Below are positions 1 through 8,304 of a stretch of 43,823 nucleotides of DNA, piece after piece. The DNA lies in contig CAAFLX010000026.1 of assembly GCA_900763875.1 (NCBI GenBank), positions 1 to 43,823 on the forward strand. The letters run 5' to 3'. The position numbers and the translations under genes were made by a program. The stretch comes from Clostridia bacterium. Its GTDB lineage: Bacteria; Bacillota; Clostridia; Christensenellales; CAG-917. Position 1 is the stretch's first letter. The number at the start of each line of letters is the position of its first letter. Under the pieces are notes generated by a model. The model was given only the letters and a program-made list of their open reading frames with translations. It was not told the origin of the DNA and made no database searches.

Positions 1-66
1 ATTATATTTTAGGAAAATCGGCGGTTTTTTTCGTATATATAAGTAGAAAACGTAAGAAGAGGTATT

Positions 67-1839
67 ATGGCAGGCGGTTTTACTCCCGAATTTATGGAGG
101 AACTCAAATACAAATGCGACATTGTGGAAGTCATTTCGCAGTACGTTCCCTTGCAAAAGAAAGGCGGACGCTATTTTGGATGTTGTCCGTTTCACAATGA
201 AAAAACCGCTTCGTTTTGCGTGAATAACGGCTGGTATCACTGTTTCGGATGCGGTGCTAGCGGCGACGTTGTGAAGTTTGTGATGGAGATGGAGTCGGTG
301 TCGTTTTACGACGCGGTGAAGCTGCTTGCCGACAAGGTCGGTATGCAACTGCCGGAGGTCAAACTCGACCCCAAATACGCGCAAAAGAAAGAGCATAGCG
401 ACGTTTTGAAACAGCTTATGCGCGACGTTGCAAGGTACTATCGCAACAATTTGCTTGACGAAAAGAAGGGCAAAGAGGCAAGAGAGTATTTGTCAAATCG
501 CGGTCTTGACGACGAAACGGCAAAACGCTACGGGCTTGGCTTGTCTATGGATGGCGAGAGTATGGTGGGGTATATGCGCCGAAAAGGATATGCGCTCAAA
601 GACCTTGCCGAGTGCGGGCTTATCGCAAACGCCGACAGACCGTATGACGCCTTCGCCAACCGAATCATCGTGCCGATTATGGACAGTATGAGCAACGTCA
701 TAGCTTTTGGCGGACGAATTTATCACGGCGAGAAAGACGTCGCAAAATACAAAAACTCCACCAACACCACGCTCTTTGACAAGGGGCGCACGATATACGG
801 CGTCAATTTTATAAAGCGTGACAAAAAGCTCAACGGCGTTGCCTACAAGGAGCTTGTCTTGGTCGAGGGCTATATGGACGTCATATCGCTTGGCGCGAGC
901 GGCATAAAGAACGCGGTTGCGTGTATGGGCACGGCTCTGACGGACGGACAGGCGAGAGAGCTGTCGCGCATGACGGAAAATCTGTACGTTTGCTACGACG
1001 GCGACAGCGCGGGCAAAAAAGCGACGATACGCAACGTTGACGTGCTTGCCAAGTTTGTGCAAAACGTCAAGGTCATATCGCTTGACGACGGCAAAGACCC
1101 CGACGAAACCGTGCGCGAGGGCGGAGCGGAGGCATTCCTCAAAAAGCAAAAAGAGGCGTTGCCCGTCATCGAATACAAGCTCAAACTCTGCGCCGACGCA
1201 AACGATTTAGGCTCGGTCAACGGGCGCGCAAAGTACGTCCAATCGGCACTCAAAGTGCTCAAAAGCATAGACAATCGTGCCGAGCGCGAAGTGTATATGG
1301 ACGTCGTGTCCCAAAAGAGCGGAGTGTCCGTTGCCACTCTTACCGACGAGGCAGGTATGATTCGCCCTATCAAATACGAACAGCCAAAGGAAAACGAGGA
1401 CGAGAAAATCGCCAAAACGTTGCGCGCGTCAAGATTTGTGCTCAACAGAGTTTTGAAGGGCGAAAAGTTTGTGGACAGAAGCAAAATCAAGGTTGAGTGG
1501 CTTGCAAACGACGTGCATAAACAAGTGTACGAGTGGTCGCTCACGATGCCCGAGCACACCGATTTGGTCAATTCCATGTTCAGCAAATTCGGTTGCGAAA
1601 ACCAAGAAATCGGCAAGGTTTTGGACATAAACATGAAGTTTGCCGACACCATACGAGAGGCGGATTATTTTGGCGATTGCGTGCTTATGCTTGCCAACGA
1701 GAGCGTGTCGAAACGCCTTGAAAAAGTCAAGGAAGACTTCAACAATCTTTCCGACCCCGACGCAAAAAGAGCAAGCATTGCGGAAATATCCCGCTTGCAA
1801 ATAATATTGAAATCCAAAGATATCAACGACAAACTTTGA
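67..1839 (+). CDS. dnaG: DNA primase DnaG
   Basis: This gene encodes the primase that makes RNA primers for chromosome replication at the fork, working with the DnaB helicase (also in this window). The 590-residue length is normal for the family. The N-terminus shows a CHC2 zinc-binding domain (around residues 36-65, CGCCPFH followed by CFGCG). It is followed by the DnaG core and a TOPRIM domain around residues 260-340 (VLVEGYMDVI, then CYDGDSAGKKA with the metal-binding DGD). The C-terminal part should hold the helicase-interaction domain but is not conserved enough to judge by eye. The start ATG follows a purine-rich AAGAAGAGG. rpoD begins 20 nt after the stop, so this is the macromolecular-synthesis pairing common in Firmicutes. 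Only 66 nt of upstream sequence is visible, so the promoter may lie outside the window. Confidence 0.97.
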   Translation: MAGGFTPEFMEELKYKCDIVEVISQYVPLQKKGGRYFGCCPFHNEKTASFCVNNGWYHCFGCGASGDVVKFVMEMESVSFYDAVKLLADKVGMQLPEVKLDPKYAQKKEHSDVLKQLMRDVARYYRNNLLDEKKGKEAREYLSNRGLDDETAKRYGLGLSMDGESMVGYMRRKGYALKDLAECGLIANADRPYDAFANRIIVPIMDSMSNVIAFGGRIYHGEKDVAKYKNSTNTTLFDKGRTIYGVNFIKRDKKLNGVAYKELVLVEGYMDVISLGASGIKNAVACMGTALTDGQARELSRMTENLYVCYDGDSAGKKATIRNVDVLAKFVQNVKVISLDDGKDPDETVREGGAEAFLKKQKEALPVIEYKLKLCADANDLGSVNGRAKYVQSALKVLKSIDNRAEREVYMDVVSQKSGVSVATLTDEAGMIRPIKYEQPKENEDEKIAKTLRASRFVLNRVLKGEKFVDRSKIKVEWLANDVHKQVYEWSLTMPEHTDLVNSMFSKFGCENQEIGKVLDINMKFADTIREADYFGDCVLMLANESVSKRLEKVKEDFNNLSDPDAKRASIAEISRLQIILKSKDINDKL

Positions 1840-1859
1840 TTCACCTAGGAGGAGTATAA

Positions 1860-2906
1860 GTGGACAGAGAACAACTTTTGAAACAAGAGATTGACAAAAT
1901 CGTTGCGCTAGGCAAGAGCAAAGGCTCTATCAGCGAAGACGACATAATGGCGAAACTCGAACATCTCAATGCAACCGCAGAGGACATGGAGATGGTGTTC
2001 AACGCCCTTCAAAACGAGAACGTCAAGGTTGAGGAAACCGTTGAGGAGGACGACATCGCCCTTGACAAAATCATCGACTCAAGCGTTGACGACTCGGTTA
2101 AAATCTACCTCAAAGACATCGGCAAAGTGCCTCTTTTGACGGCGGAGCAAGAAATCGAGCTTGCAAAGCGTATGGAAGAGGGCGATGAGGAAGCCAAACA
2201 CATTTTGAGCGAGGCAAACTTGCGTCTTGTCGTGTCCATTGCAAAGCGTTACGTTGGCAGGGGCATGCAATTTCTCGACCTCATTCAAGAGGGCAACCTC
2301 GGCTTGATGAAAGCGGTTGAAAAATTCGACTACACCAAGGGATTCAAGTTTTCGACATACGCGACGTGGTGGATAAGACAAGCCATCACCCGTGCAATAG
2401 CCGACCAAGCAAGGACGATTCGTATCCCCGTACATATGGTGGAAACCATCAACAAGCAAGTGCGCGCAACACGTCAACTATTGCAAAAACTCGGCAGAGA
2501 GCCGTCGGCGGAGGAGATTGCGGCGTACCTCGGTTGTTCGGTTGAGCGCGTGCGCGAGATCCAAAAAATTGCGCAAGACCCCGTATCTCTCGAAACGCCT
2601 ATCGGTGAGGAAGAGGACAGCCACCTCGGCGATTTCATCGAGGATCACACCTCTCAATCACCGAGCGAAGTTGCAGAGGGCAATATGCTCAAAGAGCAAC
2701 TCATTCAAGTGCTCAACACCCTCACTCCGCGTGAAGAAAAGGTGTTGCGTTTGAGATACGGTCTTGACGATTCGCATCCCAGAACCCTCGAAGAAGTGGG
2801 CAAGGAATTCAACGTCACTCGTGAGCGTATCCGCCAAATCGAGGCAAAGGCGTTGCGCAAGCTCCGTCATCCCAACCGCCTCAAAAAACTCAAGGATTTC
2901 GACTGA
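1860..2906 (+). CDS. rpoD: Primary RNA polymerase sigma factor (SigA/RpoD)
   Basis: This is the housekeeping sigma-70 factor that directs RNA polymerase to -35/-10 promoters. At 348 residues it is of the short Firmicute SigA type. A short region 1.1-like segment is followed by region 1.2 (DSVKIYLKDIGKVPLL, from about residue 77). Region 2 contains the -10 recognition and melting sequence (YATWWIRQAITRAIADQ), then comes region 3. Region 4 contains the -35 helix-turn-helix (TLEEVGKEFNVTRERIRQIE). The start is GTG, placed by a full AGGAGG Shine-Dalgarno about 6 nt upstream. The stop overlaps the next gene's ATG (TGATG), so rpoD and trmK are probably translationally coupled. The many near-consensus promoters in this window fit recognition by this factor. 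Confidence 0.97.
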   Translation: MDREQLLKQEIDKIVALGKSKGSISEDDIMAKLEHLNATAEDMEMVFNALQNENVKVEETVEEDDIALDKIIDSSVDDSVKIYLKDIGKVPLLTAEQEIELAKRMEEGDEEAKHILSEANLRLVVSIAKRYVGRGMQFLDLIQEGNLGLMKAVEKFDYTKGFKFSTYATWWIRQAITRAIADQARTIRIPVHMVETINKQVRATRQLLQKLGREPSAEEIAAYLGCSVERVREIQKIAQDPVSLETPIGEEEDSHLGDFIEDHTSQSPSEVAEGNMLKEQLIQVLNTLTPREEKVLRLRYGLDDSHPRTLEEVGKEFNVTRERIRQIEAKALRKLRHPNRLKKLKDFD

Positions 2907-3577
2907 TGCCCATACGACTTGACTTGCGGCTGACCGCCATAGCGAATTTGGTCGATTACGGCAAAGTTGCAGACGTCGGGTGCGACCACGGCAAACTCGG
3001 CTACTATCTAATTGGCACGGATAGGGCAAGCGAGGTGATTGCAACCGACATATCCGCGCCATCTCTTTCAAAAGCAGAGGAGCTTGCCAAGGAAAACGGG
3101 GTGCAAGGTATTATGCACACACGCCTAGGCAACGGGCTAGACCCCGTGGGCGACAGAGAAGTTGACACCGTGATTATCGCAGGGCTTGGCGGCGACGTTA
3201 TATCCGATATAATTTTGCGCGCGCACGCACAAGGCAAGCGGTTTTCGCACTATTTGCTCTCGCCCAACACTCATCCCGAAAAGGTGAGAGCGGCTCTTGT
3301 GGAGTGCGGACACACAATCGTATTCGATGAAATGTTGGAGTGTGCGGGCAAGATATACACCATATTGAAGAGCGACGAGGGCAAGAGCGTCCTCACGCAA
3401 GAGCAAATTCTATACGGAGCGTTTTTCAAGACAAGCGACAACTTTGCGCATTTTGCAAGAAAGGAGATTGCCGGCTTGAAAAACATACTTTTGCGCAATC
3501 CCAAAGCCGTTGAACTCAACGACAAAATCGCCAAGTTGGAGCAGGCTTTGAGCGCACAACAAAGTGATAATCACTGA
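2906..3577 (+). CDS. trmK: tRNA (adenine22-N1)-methyltransferase, TrmK family
   Basis: The predicted reaction is SAM-dependent N1-methylation of A22 in the D-arm of bacterial tRNAs. The 223-residue protein starts MPIRLDLRL, as TrmK proteins do. A class I methyltransferase motif (VADVGCDHGKLGYYL, about residues 21-35) is followed by the acidic ATDIS loop. The family motif LSPNTHPEKVR lies around residues 118-128. The start codon shares an A with the rpoD stop. The order rpoD-trmK-nif3 is a common Firmicute arrangement and supports the call. The C-terminal third is helical and charged, as in TrmK structures. Confidence 0.9.
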   Translation: MPIRLDLRLTAIANLVDYGKVADVGCDHGKLGYYLIGTDRASEVIATDISAPSLSKAEELAKENGVQGIMHTRLGNGLDPVGDREVDTVIIAGLGGDVISDIILRAHAQGKRFSHYLLSPNTHPEKVRAALVECGHTIVFDEMLECAGKIYTILKSDEGKSVLTQEQILYGAFFKTSDNFAHFARKEIAGLKNILLRNPKAVELNDKIAKLEQALSAQQSDNH

Positions 3578-3609
3578 AAATCACAGGATAAAAGGCGGAT
3601 TGTGACAAT

Positions 3610-4377
3610 ATGAAAAACAAACAAATCACAGACGTTATCGAAAGTTTCGCACCCTTGCTCCTTGCCGAGCCTTGGGACAATCCCGGGCTTATGCTGGGTA
3701 ATTTGAGCGACGAATGCACGGGCGTTTTGGTTGCGCTTGACTTGACAAAAGACGTGATACGACAAGCGATCGAGCAACAATGCAACCTCATCGTGACGCA
3801 TCATCCGTTCTTTTTCCACGCGATAAAGCGCATCGACCTCGAAGTTTCGCAGGGCGAGATGATTGCCGAGGCGTTGAAAAACGGGCTTACGGTTTACAGC
3901 GCGCACACCAATCTCGACGAGTGCGAGGGCGGACTTTGCTCAAGCCTTGCCGTCTTGCTCGGCGGTGAAAATCTCGTTGCAAACGGAGTTGGCGTAGAGT
4001 GCGACGTCAAGGCGCAAAGCCTTGAAAACTTTGCAAAACACGTTGCAAAAACCCTCAAAGACGATTCGGTCAAATTCACGGGCAATCCGCAAAAGACGGT
4101 GCAAAAGGCGTTGGTCATTTGCGGCGGAGGAGCAAGCGACGAGGCATACGAAAACGCAAAGGCAAACGCCGACGTTTTTGTGAGCGGAGATTTCAAACAT
4201 CACTTGTACGTCGCCTCTGAAAACGACGATTTCCCAATCGTCGAATTTTCGCACTATTCGAGCGAAATCATAGTGCAAAATCTATTTGAAAAAGTCATTG
4301 CGCCAACAGGCGTGAGAGTTATAAAAGCAAAACAAAACCGTCCTTTTACGACGGTTGGAGGATACAATGAAATTTGA
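3610..4377 (+). CDS. Nif3-like dinuclear metal centre protein
   Basis: This belongs to the NIF3/YbgI family, sometimes annotated as GTP cyclohydrolase 1 type 2; the true cellular function is uncertain. The visible metal-binding positions are the THHPFFF motif near residues 63-69, DE in the NLDECEGG segment, and SHYSSE near the C-terminus. At 255 residues it is the short form, lacking the PII-like insertion of about 100 residues that some Firmicute homologues carry. It lies 32 nt after trmK in the usual order. Its 3' end overlaps the start of the following zinc-ribbon gene by 11 nt, which suggests coupled translation. Confidence 0.88.
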   Translation: MKNKQITDVIESFAPLLLAEPWDNPGLMLGNLSDECTGVLVALDLTKDVIRQAIEQQCNLIVTHHPFFFHAIKRIDLEVSQGEMIAEALKNGLTVYSAHTNLDECEGGLCSSLAVLLGGENLVANGVGVECDVKAQSLENFAKHVAKTLKDDSVKFTGNPQKTVQKALVICGGGASDEAYENAKANADVFVSGDFKHHLYVASENDDFPIVEFSHYSSEIIVQNLFEKVIAPTGVRVIKAKQNRPFTTVGGYNEI

Positions 4378-5083
4378 CAAGATACTTCAATACCAAAAGA
4401 TTGACCAGGAACTCATGGCTCTTGAGAGCGAAGTCGCAAAGAGTGACGAACGCCAAAAACTTGCAGTTGCAAAGTCCCGTTTGGAGGGCGCAACCGAGAT
4501 GATTGGCAAGCTCAAAGCCGAGGCGAGCGACTTGCTTGTCGGCTATGCGGCGATGAAAGAAAAAATTGACGCACTCAAAGCCGAGCTTGACGAGTTTGAC
4601 GGCATTTTGGACGATGTTCAAGACGCAAACGAGGCGGATCACTATCTCAAAATGGTTGCTTCGATCGCCGACAAAATCAATGCCCTTGAAAAAGAGGCAA
4701 ACGGCGCGGCAAGCAAAATCGACCAAGTAAACGACAGCTACAAAAAGACGTGGGATCAAGGCGTCAAGGCAACCGACGTATATAAGAGCGCAAAGGCTGA
4801 ATACGACGTTCTCGTGAGAAAATTCCAGCCCAGAGTTGTGGAAATCAAAACCCAACTCAACGCGCTCAAAGCCGAGATTCCCGAAAATATTATGAATGCG
4901 TATTTGGCACTCAGAGGAGCAAAAAAGATGCCTGCTTTCGTTGCGTATGACCGCAACAGCGGAGTGTGCGGGCGTTGCTTTATGGACGTGCCCAACGACA
5001 CCAAATCCAAACTGCGCAATACGGGCGATTATGCAGAATGCCCCAACTGCCGCAGAATACTTTACGTTGCCGATGAGCAATAA
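4367..5083 (+). CDS. Coiled-coil protein with C4 zinc ribbon
   Basis: This 238-residue protein is mostly long charged helices (about residues 5-165) predicted to form coiled coils. It ends in a zinc ribbon (CGRC, then CPNC about 20 residues later). This matches the CT398/zf-RING_7-type family that follows nif3 in many bacteria; the role is unknown, and nucleic acid or ribosome-associated functions have been suggested for the family. The start at 4367 is chosen because GGAGG lies 5 nt upstream. The open frame extends to a TTG at 4355, but that would place the ribosome site inside the coding region. It overlaps nif3 by 11 nt. Confidence 0.85.
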   Translation: MKFDKILQYQKIDQELMALESEVAKSDERQKLAVAKSRLEGATEMIGKLKAEASDLLVGYAAMKEKIDALKAELDEFDGILDDVQDANEADHYLKMVASIADKINALEKEANGAASKIDQVNDSYKKTWDQGVKATDVYKSAKAEYDVLVRKFQPRVVEIKTQLNALKAEIPENIMNAYLALRGAKKMPAFVAYDRNSGVCGRCFMDVPNDTKSKLRNTGDYAECPNCRRILYVADEQ

Positions 5084-5111
5084 GACACAATTTGAAAAAG
5101 GAGAGAAGGCT

Positions 5112-8100
5112 ATGAGCAATTTGTACAACAATCCCGACGTGTATTGCGTAAACGTTGAGAGAAAACACGGCGCAGGTTTTCCGCTTGATAACGGCGGCAA
5201 GGCAAAAACTTTGCTGCTCAACGGAGAGTGGGACTTCAAATATTTTGTGTCCGCGTCAATTCTCGACATCAATCCCAAGGACTGGGACAAGATCGAAGTG
5301 CCGTCCAACTGGCAACTCAAAGGATATGGCAAGCCCATTTACACCAACATTCGCTATCCCTATCCGATTGCAACGCACGGCAAGCCGCATATCAACGAAA
5401 ACGAAAATCCTTGCGGCGTGTACAGACGCACTTTCACGCTTGACAAAATCGAGGGAAGTATTCACGTCAATTTTGCGGCAAACAGCGGAGCGGAAGTGTA
5501 TGTCAACGGCTCGTTCGTAGGTTACAGCGAGGATACGTTCGACTATCAGGAATACGACGTCACCAAGTATGTCAAAGTAGGCGAAAACGAGCTGAAAATC
5601 GTTGTGTATCGCTATACTACGGGCAGCTATTTGGAAGACCAAGATATGTGGCGCATTTCGGGACTTTACCGCGACGTCACCCTTGTTTTCTTGCCCGACG
5701 TGCGCATAGAAGATATGTACGCGCGCGCGGAATTTAACGACGATTATTCCAAGGCAAAACTCTTGGTTGACGCAAGCGTATATTGCGCAAAGGGCGTTGA
5801 AATTTCAGACGCAGACGTCAAAGTCGAGCTTGTGGATATGGACGGCAAAGTCGTATCCGATGGCAATTTTGCGGTGCTTGGTCTTGATGAGGATGAGTCA
5901 ATGTCCCTTAAAATGACGGAAAATATCGACAATCCGCGCCTTTGGAGCTCGGAAGACCCCTATCTTTACAAACTTCGCCTCACGTTCACGTCCACCGAGA
6001 GAGGGCAAAAGGTGACGCACGATATCCGTGAGATCGATTTCGGATTCAGAAAGGTTGAAATCGTTCCGTCAATCGACGGCAAGCAACCCTACATAACCCT
6101 CAACGGCAAAAAACTCAAAATCAGGGGCGTAAACCGTCACGAATTCCACCCCGAGTTCGGACACGCCGTGCCGAGAGAGTACACCGAAAAGGACATTCTT
6201 TTGCTCAAAAAACACAACGTAAACAGCATAAGAACTTCGCACTATCCCAACAGCCGCCACTTCTACGAGCTTTGCGACAAGTACGGCATTATGGTTATGA
6301 GCGAAAACAACCTCGAAACTCACGGATTGGCAACGCGTGTGCCTCGTTCGAGCAAGAGATGGACGGAGCAAGTTTGCTGGCGTATGCGCAATATGGTTTT
6401 GAGCTATCGCAACCACGCCTGCATTTTGTTCTGGTCGCTGGGCAACGAGAGCGGCAACGGCAAAGCGTTCCCCGCAATGAAGAAAGCCACGCTCGAACTC
6501 GATACGACTCGCCCCGTCCACTATGAGCCGGACGGATACGTCAAAACGACGGATATTGTGAGCGAGATGTACACCAAAGAGGAGCAAATGGAAAGGATTG
6601 CCCACAATCGTTGCCATATCCACTCGGTTGCTCTGTGGGCGCCTTTCGGACACCTTCTCACGCCGAGAATGTACAAGGACAAGCCCTACATTCAGTGCGA
6701 GTACGCTCACTGCATGGGCAACAGCCTAGGCAACTTCGAGGACTACTGGAAACATTTCAGAAACAACGACAGACTTTGCGGCGGCTACATTTGGGACTTT
6801 GCCGACCAAGCAATCAAGCGCGTCAATCAGGACGGAGTGGTGGAGTACACCTACGGCGGCGACTGGGGGGACAAACCCAATGACGGCACGTTTGCATTCA
6901 ACGGCATCGTCAGAGCGGACAGAAGCCCGAATCCTGCGTTCTATGAGGTTGCAAAGGTCTATCAACAAGTGCAATTTGCACGCAAGGGCGACAAAATCGA
7001 ACTCACCAACGAGTATATGTTCACCAATCTCGACAGGTTTGCGTTGAGATTCGAGCTTGTGCAAAACGGCAAAGTGACCGACGTCAAAACGGTGGATATG
7101 CCCTCTGTCAAGCCTCTTGAAAAAGGCTTTGTGAATATGCCGTTTGAAATGCCGAAAGACAAGTGCGAAGTGGCAATCAACTGCTATGCGGTTGTCAAAG
7201 GCAAATTCGACGTGTTTGATGAGGGCGACGTGATTGCTTGCGAGCAACTCGATATGACGGGTTACATTCCGCAAGCGTTCAAGAGCGCGCAAGGCAAAAC
7301 CGTGTTCAACGAGGACGGCGTAATCGTGCTCGAATGTGGAAGAATGCGCGCAACCGTGTCCAAAAACGGCGGTTGTATTTCCTCAATCGTGGTGGACGGC
7401 AAAGAAAAACTTGCCTCGCCCATTATGCTCAACTTCTGGCGCGCGGCAATCGACAACGACAAGTCACCGCAAATTCCGCATTTCGCGCTTGCACTGCTCG
7501 GCAAAACCTTCTTCAAGTCCTGCAAGGATCACCTTGTCAAGTCCAATATGACAATCACGGACAAAACCCTTGCAATCGACTGGTCTTGCTCTCCGCAAAT
7601 GCTCTCGCTCAAAACGATGTACGAAGCAGGCGAGGACGGCTTGAAGATTACGATGCGCGTCAAAAACGCAATGTTCTCGCTCCCAAGATACGGATTCCGT
7701 ATGGGACTTGCCTCAACCGACGATATGACCTTCTTTGCAAGAGGGCCTCACGAGAACTATTGTGACCGCAAGGCGGCGGCAAAACTTGGCGTCTATTCGG
7801 GCAAAATCGCAGATTTCGAGCATAACTACCTCGTGCCGCAAGAAAACGGCAATCACACCGACGCCCGTTGGCTCAGAGTGGGAGGCGAGGACGGACTTAC
7901 ATTTGTTGCTTGCGACAAACCCTTTGAATTTTCCGTGCACGACTATACGCAAGAGGCTTTGGAAGAGGCAACTCACGCTCACGAACTCAAACACGGCGGA
8001 GTGGTAGAGGTGTGCATAGACGGTGCGCAACGCGGCGTTGGAGGCGATGTGCCAGCACTTGCTTGCACCAAGAAACGCTACAAAATTCTCCCCAACCGTC

Positions 8101-8132
8101 TGCACGAATTCAGCTTTGTCATCAAAGCGTAA
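5112..8132 (+). CDS. lacZ: Beta-galactosidase, glycoside hydrolase family 2
   Basis: The predicted role is hydrolysis of terminal beta-D-galactosides such as lactose in the cytoplasm; no signal peptide is seen. At 1006 residues it has the five-domain LacZ layout: an N-terminal jelly-roll (LNGEWDFKY, VPSNWQLKGYGKPIYTN), Ig-like domain, TIM barrel, second Ig-like domain and C-terminal beta-sandwich. The acid/base is E446 (LGNESGNG) and the nucleophile is E530 (QCEYAHCMGNS). The start at 5112 has AAGGAG upstream; the frame is open much further upstream but only as a shadow of the preceding gene. It lies 28 nt after the zinc-ribbon gene and is the last gene before a strong terminator, an unusual place for a sugar enzyme because the genes before it are housekeeping. 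A GPH-type sugar transporter is present at 37107 but is not adjacent. Confidence 0.93.
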   Translation: MSNLYNNPDVYCVNVERKHGAGFPLDNGGKAKTLLLNGEWDFKYFVSASILDINPKDWDKIEVPSNWQLKGYGKPIYTNIRYPYPIATHGKPHINENENPCGVYRRTFTLDKIEGSIHVNFAANSGAEVYVNGSFVGYSEDTFDYQEYDVTKYVKVGENELKIVVYRYTTGSYLEDQDMWRISGLYRDVTLVFLPDVRIEDMYARAEFNDDYSKAKLLVDASVYCAKGVEISDADVKVELVDMDGKVVSDGNFAVLGLDEDESMSLKMTENIDNPRLWSSEDPYLYKLRLTFTSTERGQKVTHDIREIDFGFRKVEIVPSIDGKQPYITLNGKKLKIRGVNRHEFHPEFGHAVPREYTEKDILLLKKHNVNSIRTSHYPNSRHFYELCDKYGIMVMSENNLETHGLATRVPRSSKRWTEQVCWRMRNMVLSYRNHACILFWSLGNESGNGKAFPAMKKATLELDTTRPVHYEPDGYVKTTDIVSEMYTKEEQMERIAHNRCHIHSVALWAPFGHLLTPRMYKDKPYIQCEYAHCMGNSLGNFEDYWKHFRNNDRLCGGYIWDFADQAIKRVNQDGVVEYTYGGDWGDKPNDGTFAFNGIVRADRSPNPAFYEVAKVYQQVQFARKGDKIELTNEYMFTNLDRFALRFELVQNGKVTDVKTVDMPSVKPLEKGFVNMPFEMPKDKCEVAINCYAVVKGKFDVFDEGDVIACEQLDMTGYIPQAFKSAQGKTVFNEDGVIVLECGRMRATVSKNGGCISSIVVDGKEKLASPIMLNFWRAAIDNDKSPQIPHFALALLGKTFFKSCKDHLVKSNMTITDKTLAIDWSCSPQMLSLKTMYEAGEDGLKITMRVKNAMFSLPRYGFRMGLASTDDMTFFARGPHENYCDRKAAAKLGVYSGKIADFEHNYLVPQENGNHTDARWLRVGGEDGLTFVACDKPFEFSVHDYTQEALEEATHAHELKHGGVVEVCIDGAQRGVGGDVPALACTKKRYKILPNRLHEFSFVIKA

Positions 8133-8160
8133 AAATCCGACGATTTTCAAACTATATTTA

Positions 8161-8192
8161 GTGCCGCGAGCAAGTTGCTTGCGGCACTTTTT
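8161..8192 (+). terminator. Rho-independent terminator after lacZ
   Basis: An 11-bp GC-rich stem (GTGCCGCGAGC paired with GCTTGCGGCAC, one G-U pair) closes a 5-nt loop and is followed by TTTTT. It ends the dnaG-to-lacZ block. Confidence 0.9.
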
Positions 8193-8220
8193 GTATGTAA
8201 ATTTTTGATTGGATTTTGTG

Positions 8221-8249
8221 TTGACATTGCGTGCGCGCGTATATATAAT
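8221..8249 (+). promoter_or_regulatory. Promoter of thrS
   Basis: A perfect sigma-70 consensus: TTGACA (8221-8226), 17-nt spacer, TATAAT (8244-8249). Transcription would begin near 8256, leaving a leader of about 50 nt. That is too short for a T-box, so thrS lacks that common form of control here. Confidence 0.9.
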
Positions 8250-8304
8250 GTTCTTCACATATTGTGCGTACGGCAGTGGTAATGCCGATTGCGCGGAGGT
8301 TTTT

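Noticed and set aside
4346..5338. 330-codon minus-strand frame over the zinc-ribbon and lacZ genes
   Set aside because: Spans two well-supported + strand genes with Shine-Dalgarno sites; no recognisable protein.
8250..8304. T-box leader before thrS
   Set aside because: Only about 50 nt separate the predicted transcription start from the ATG, too little for a T-box.
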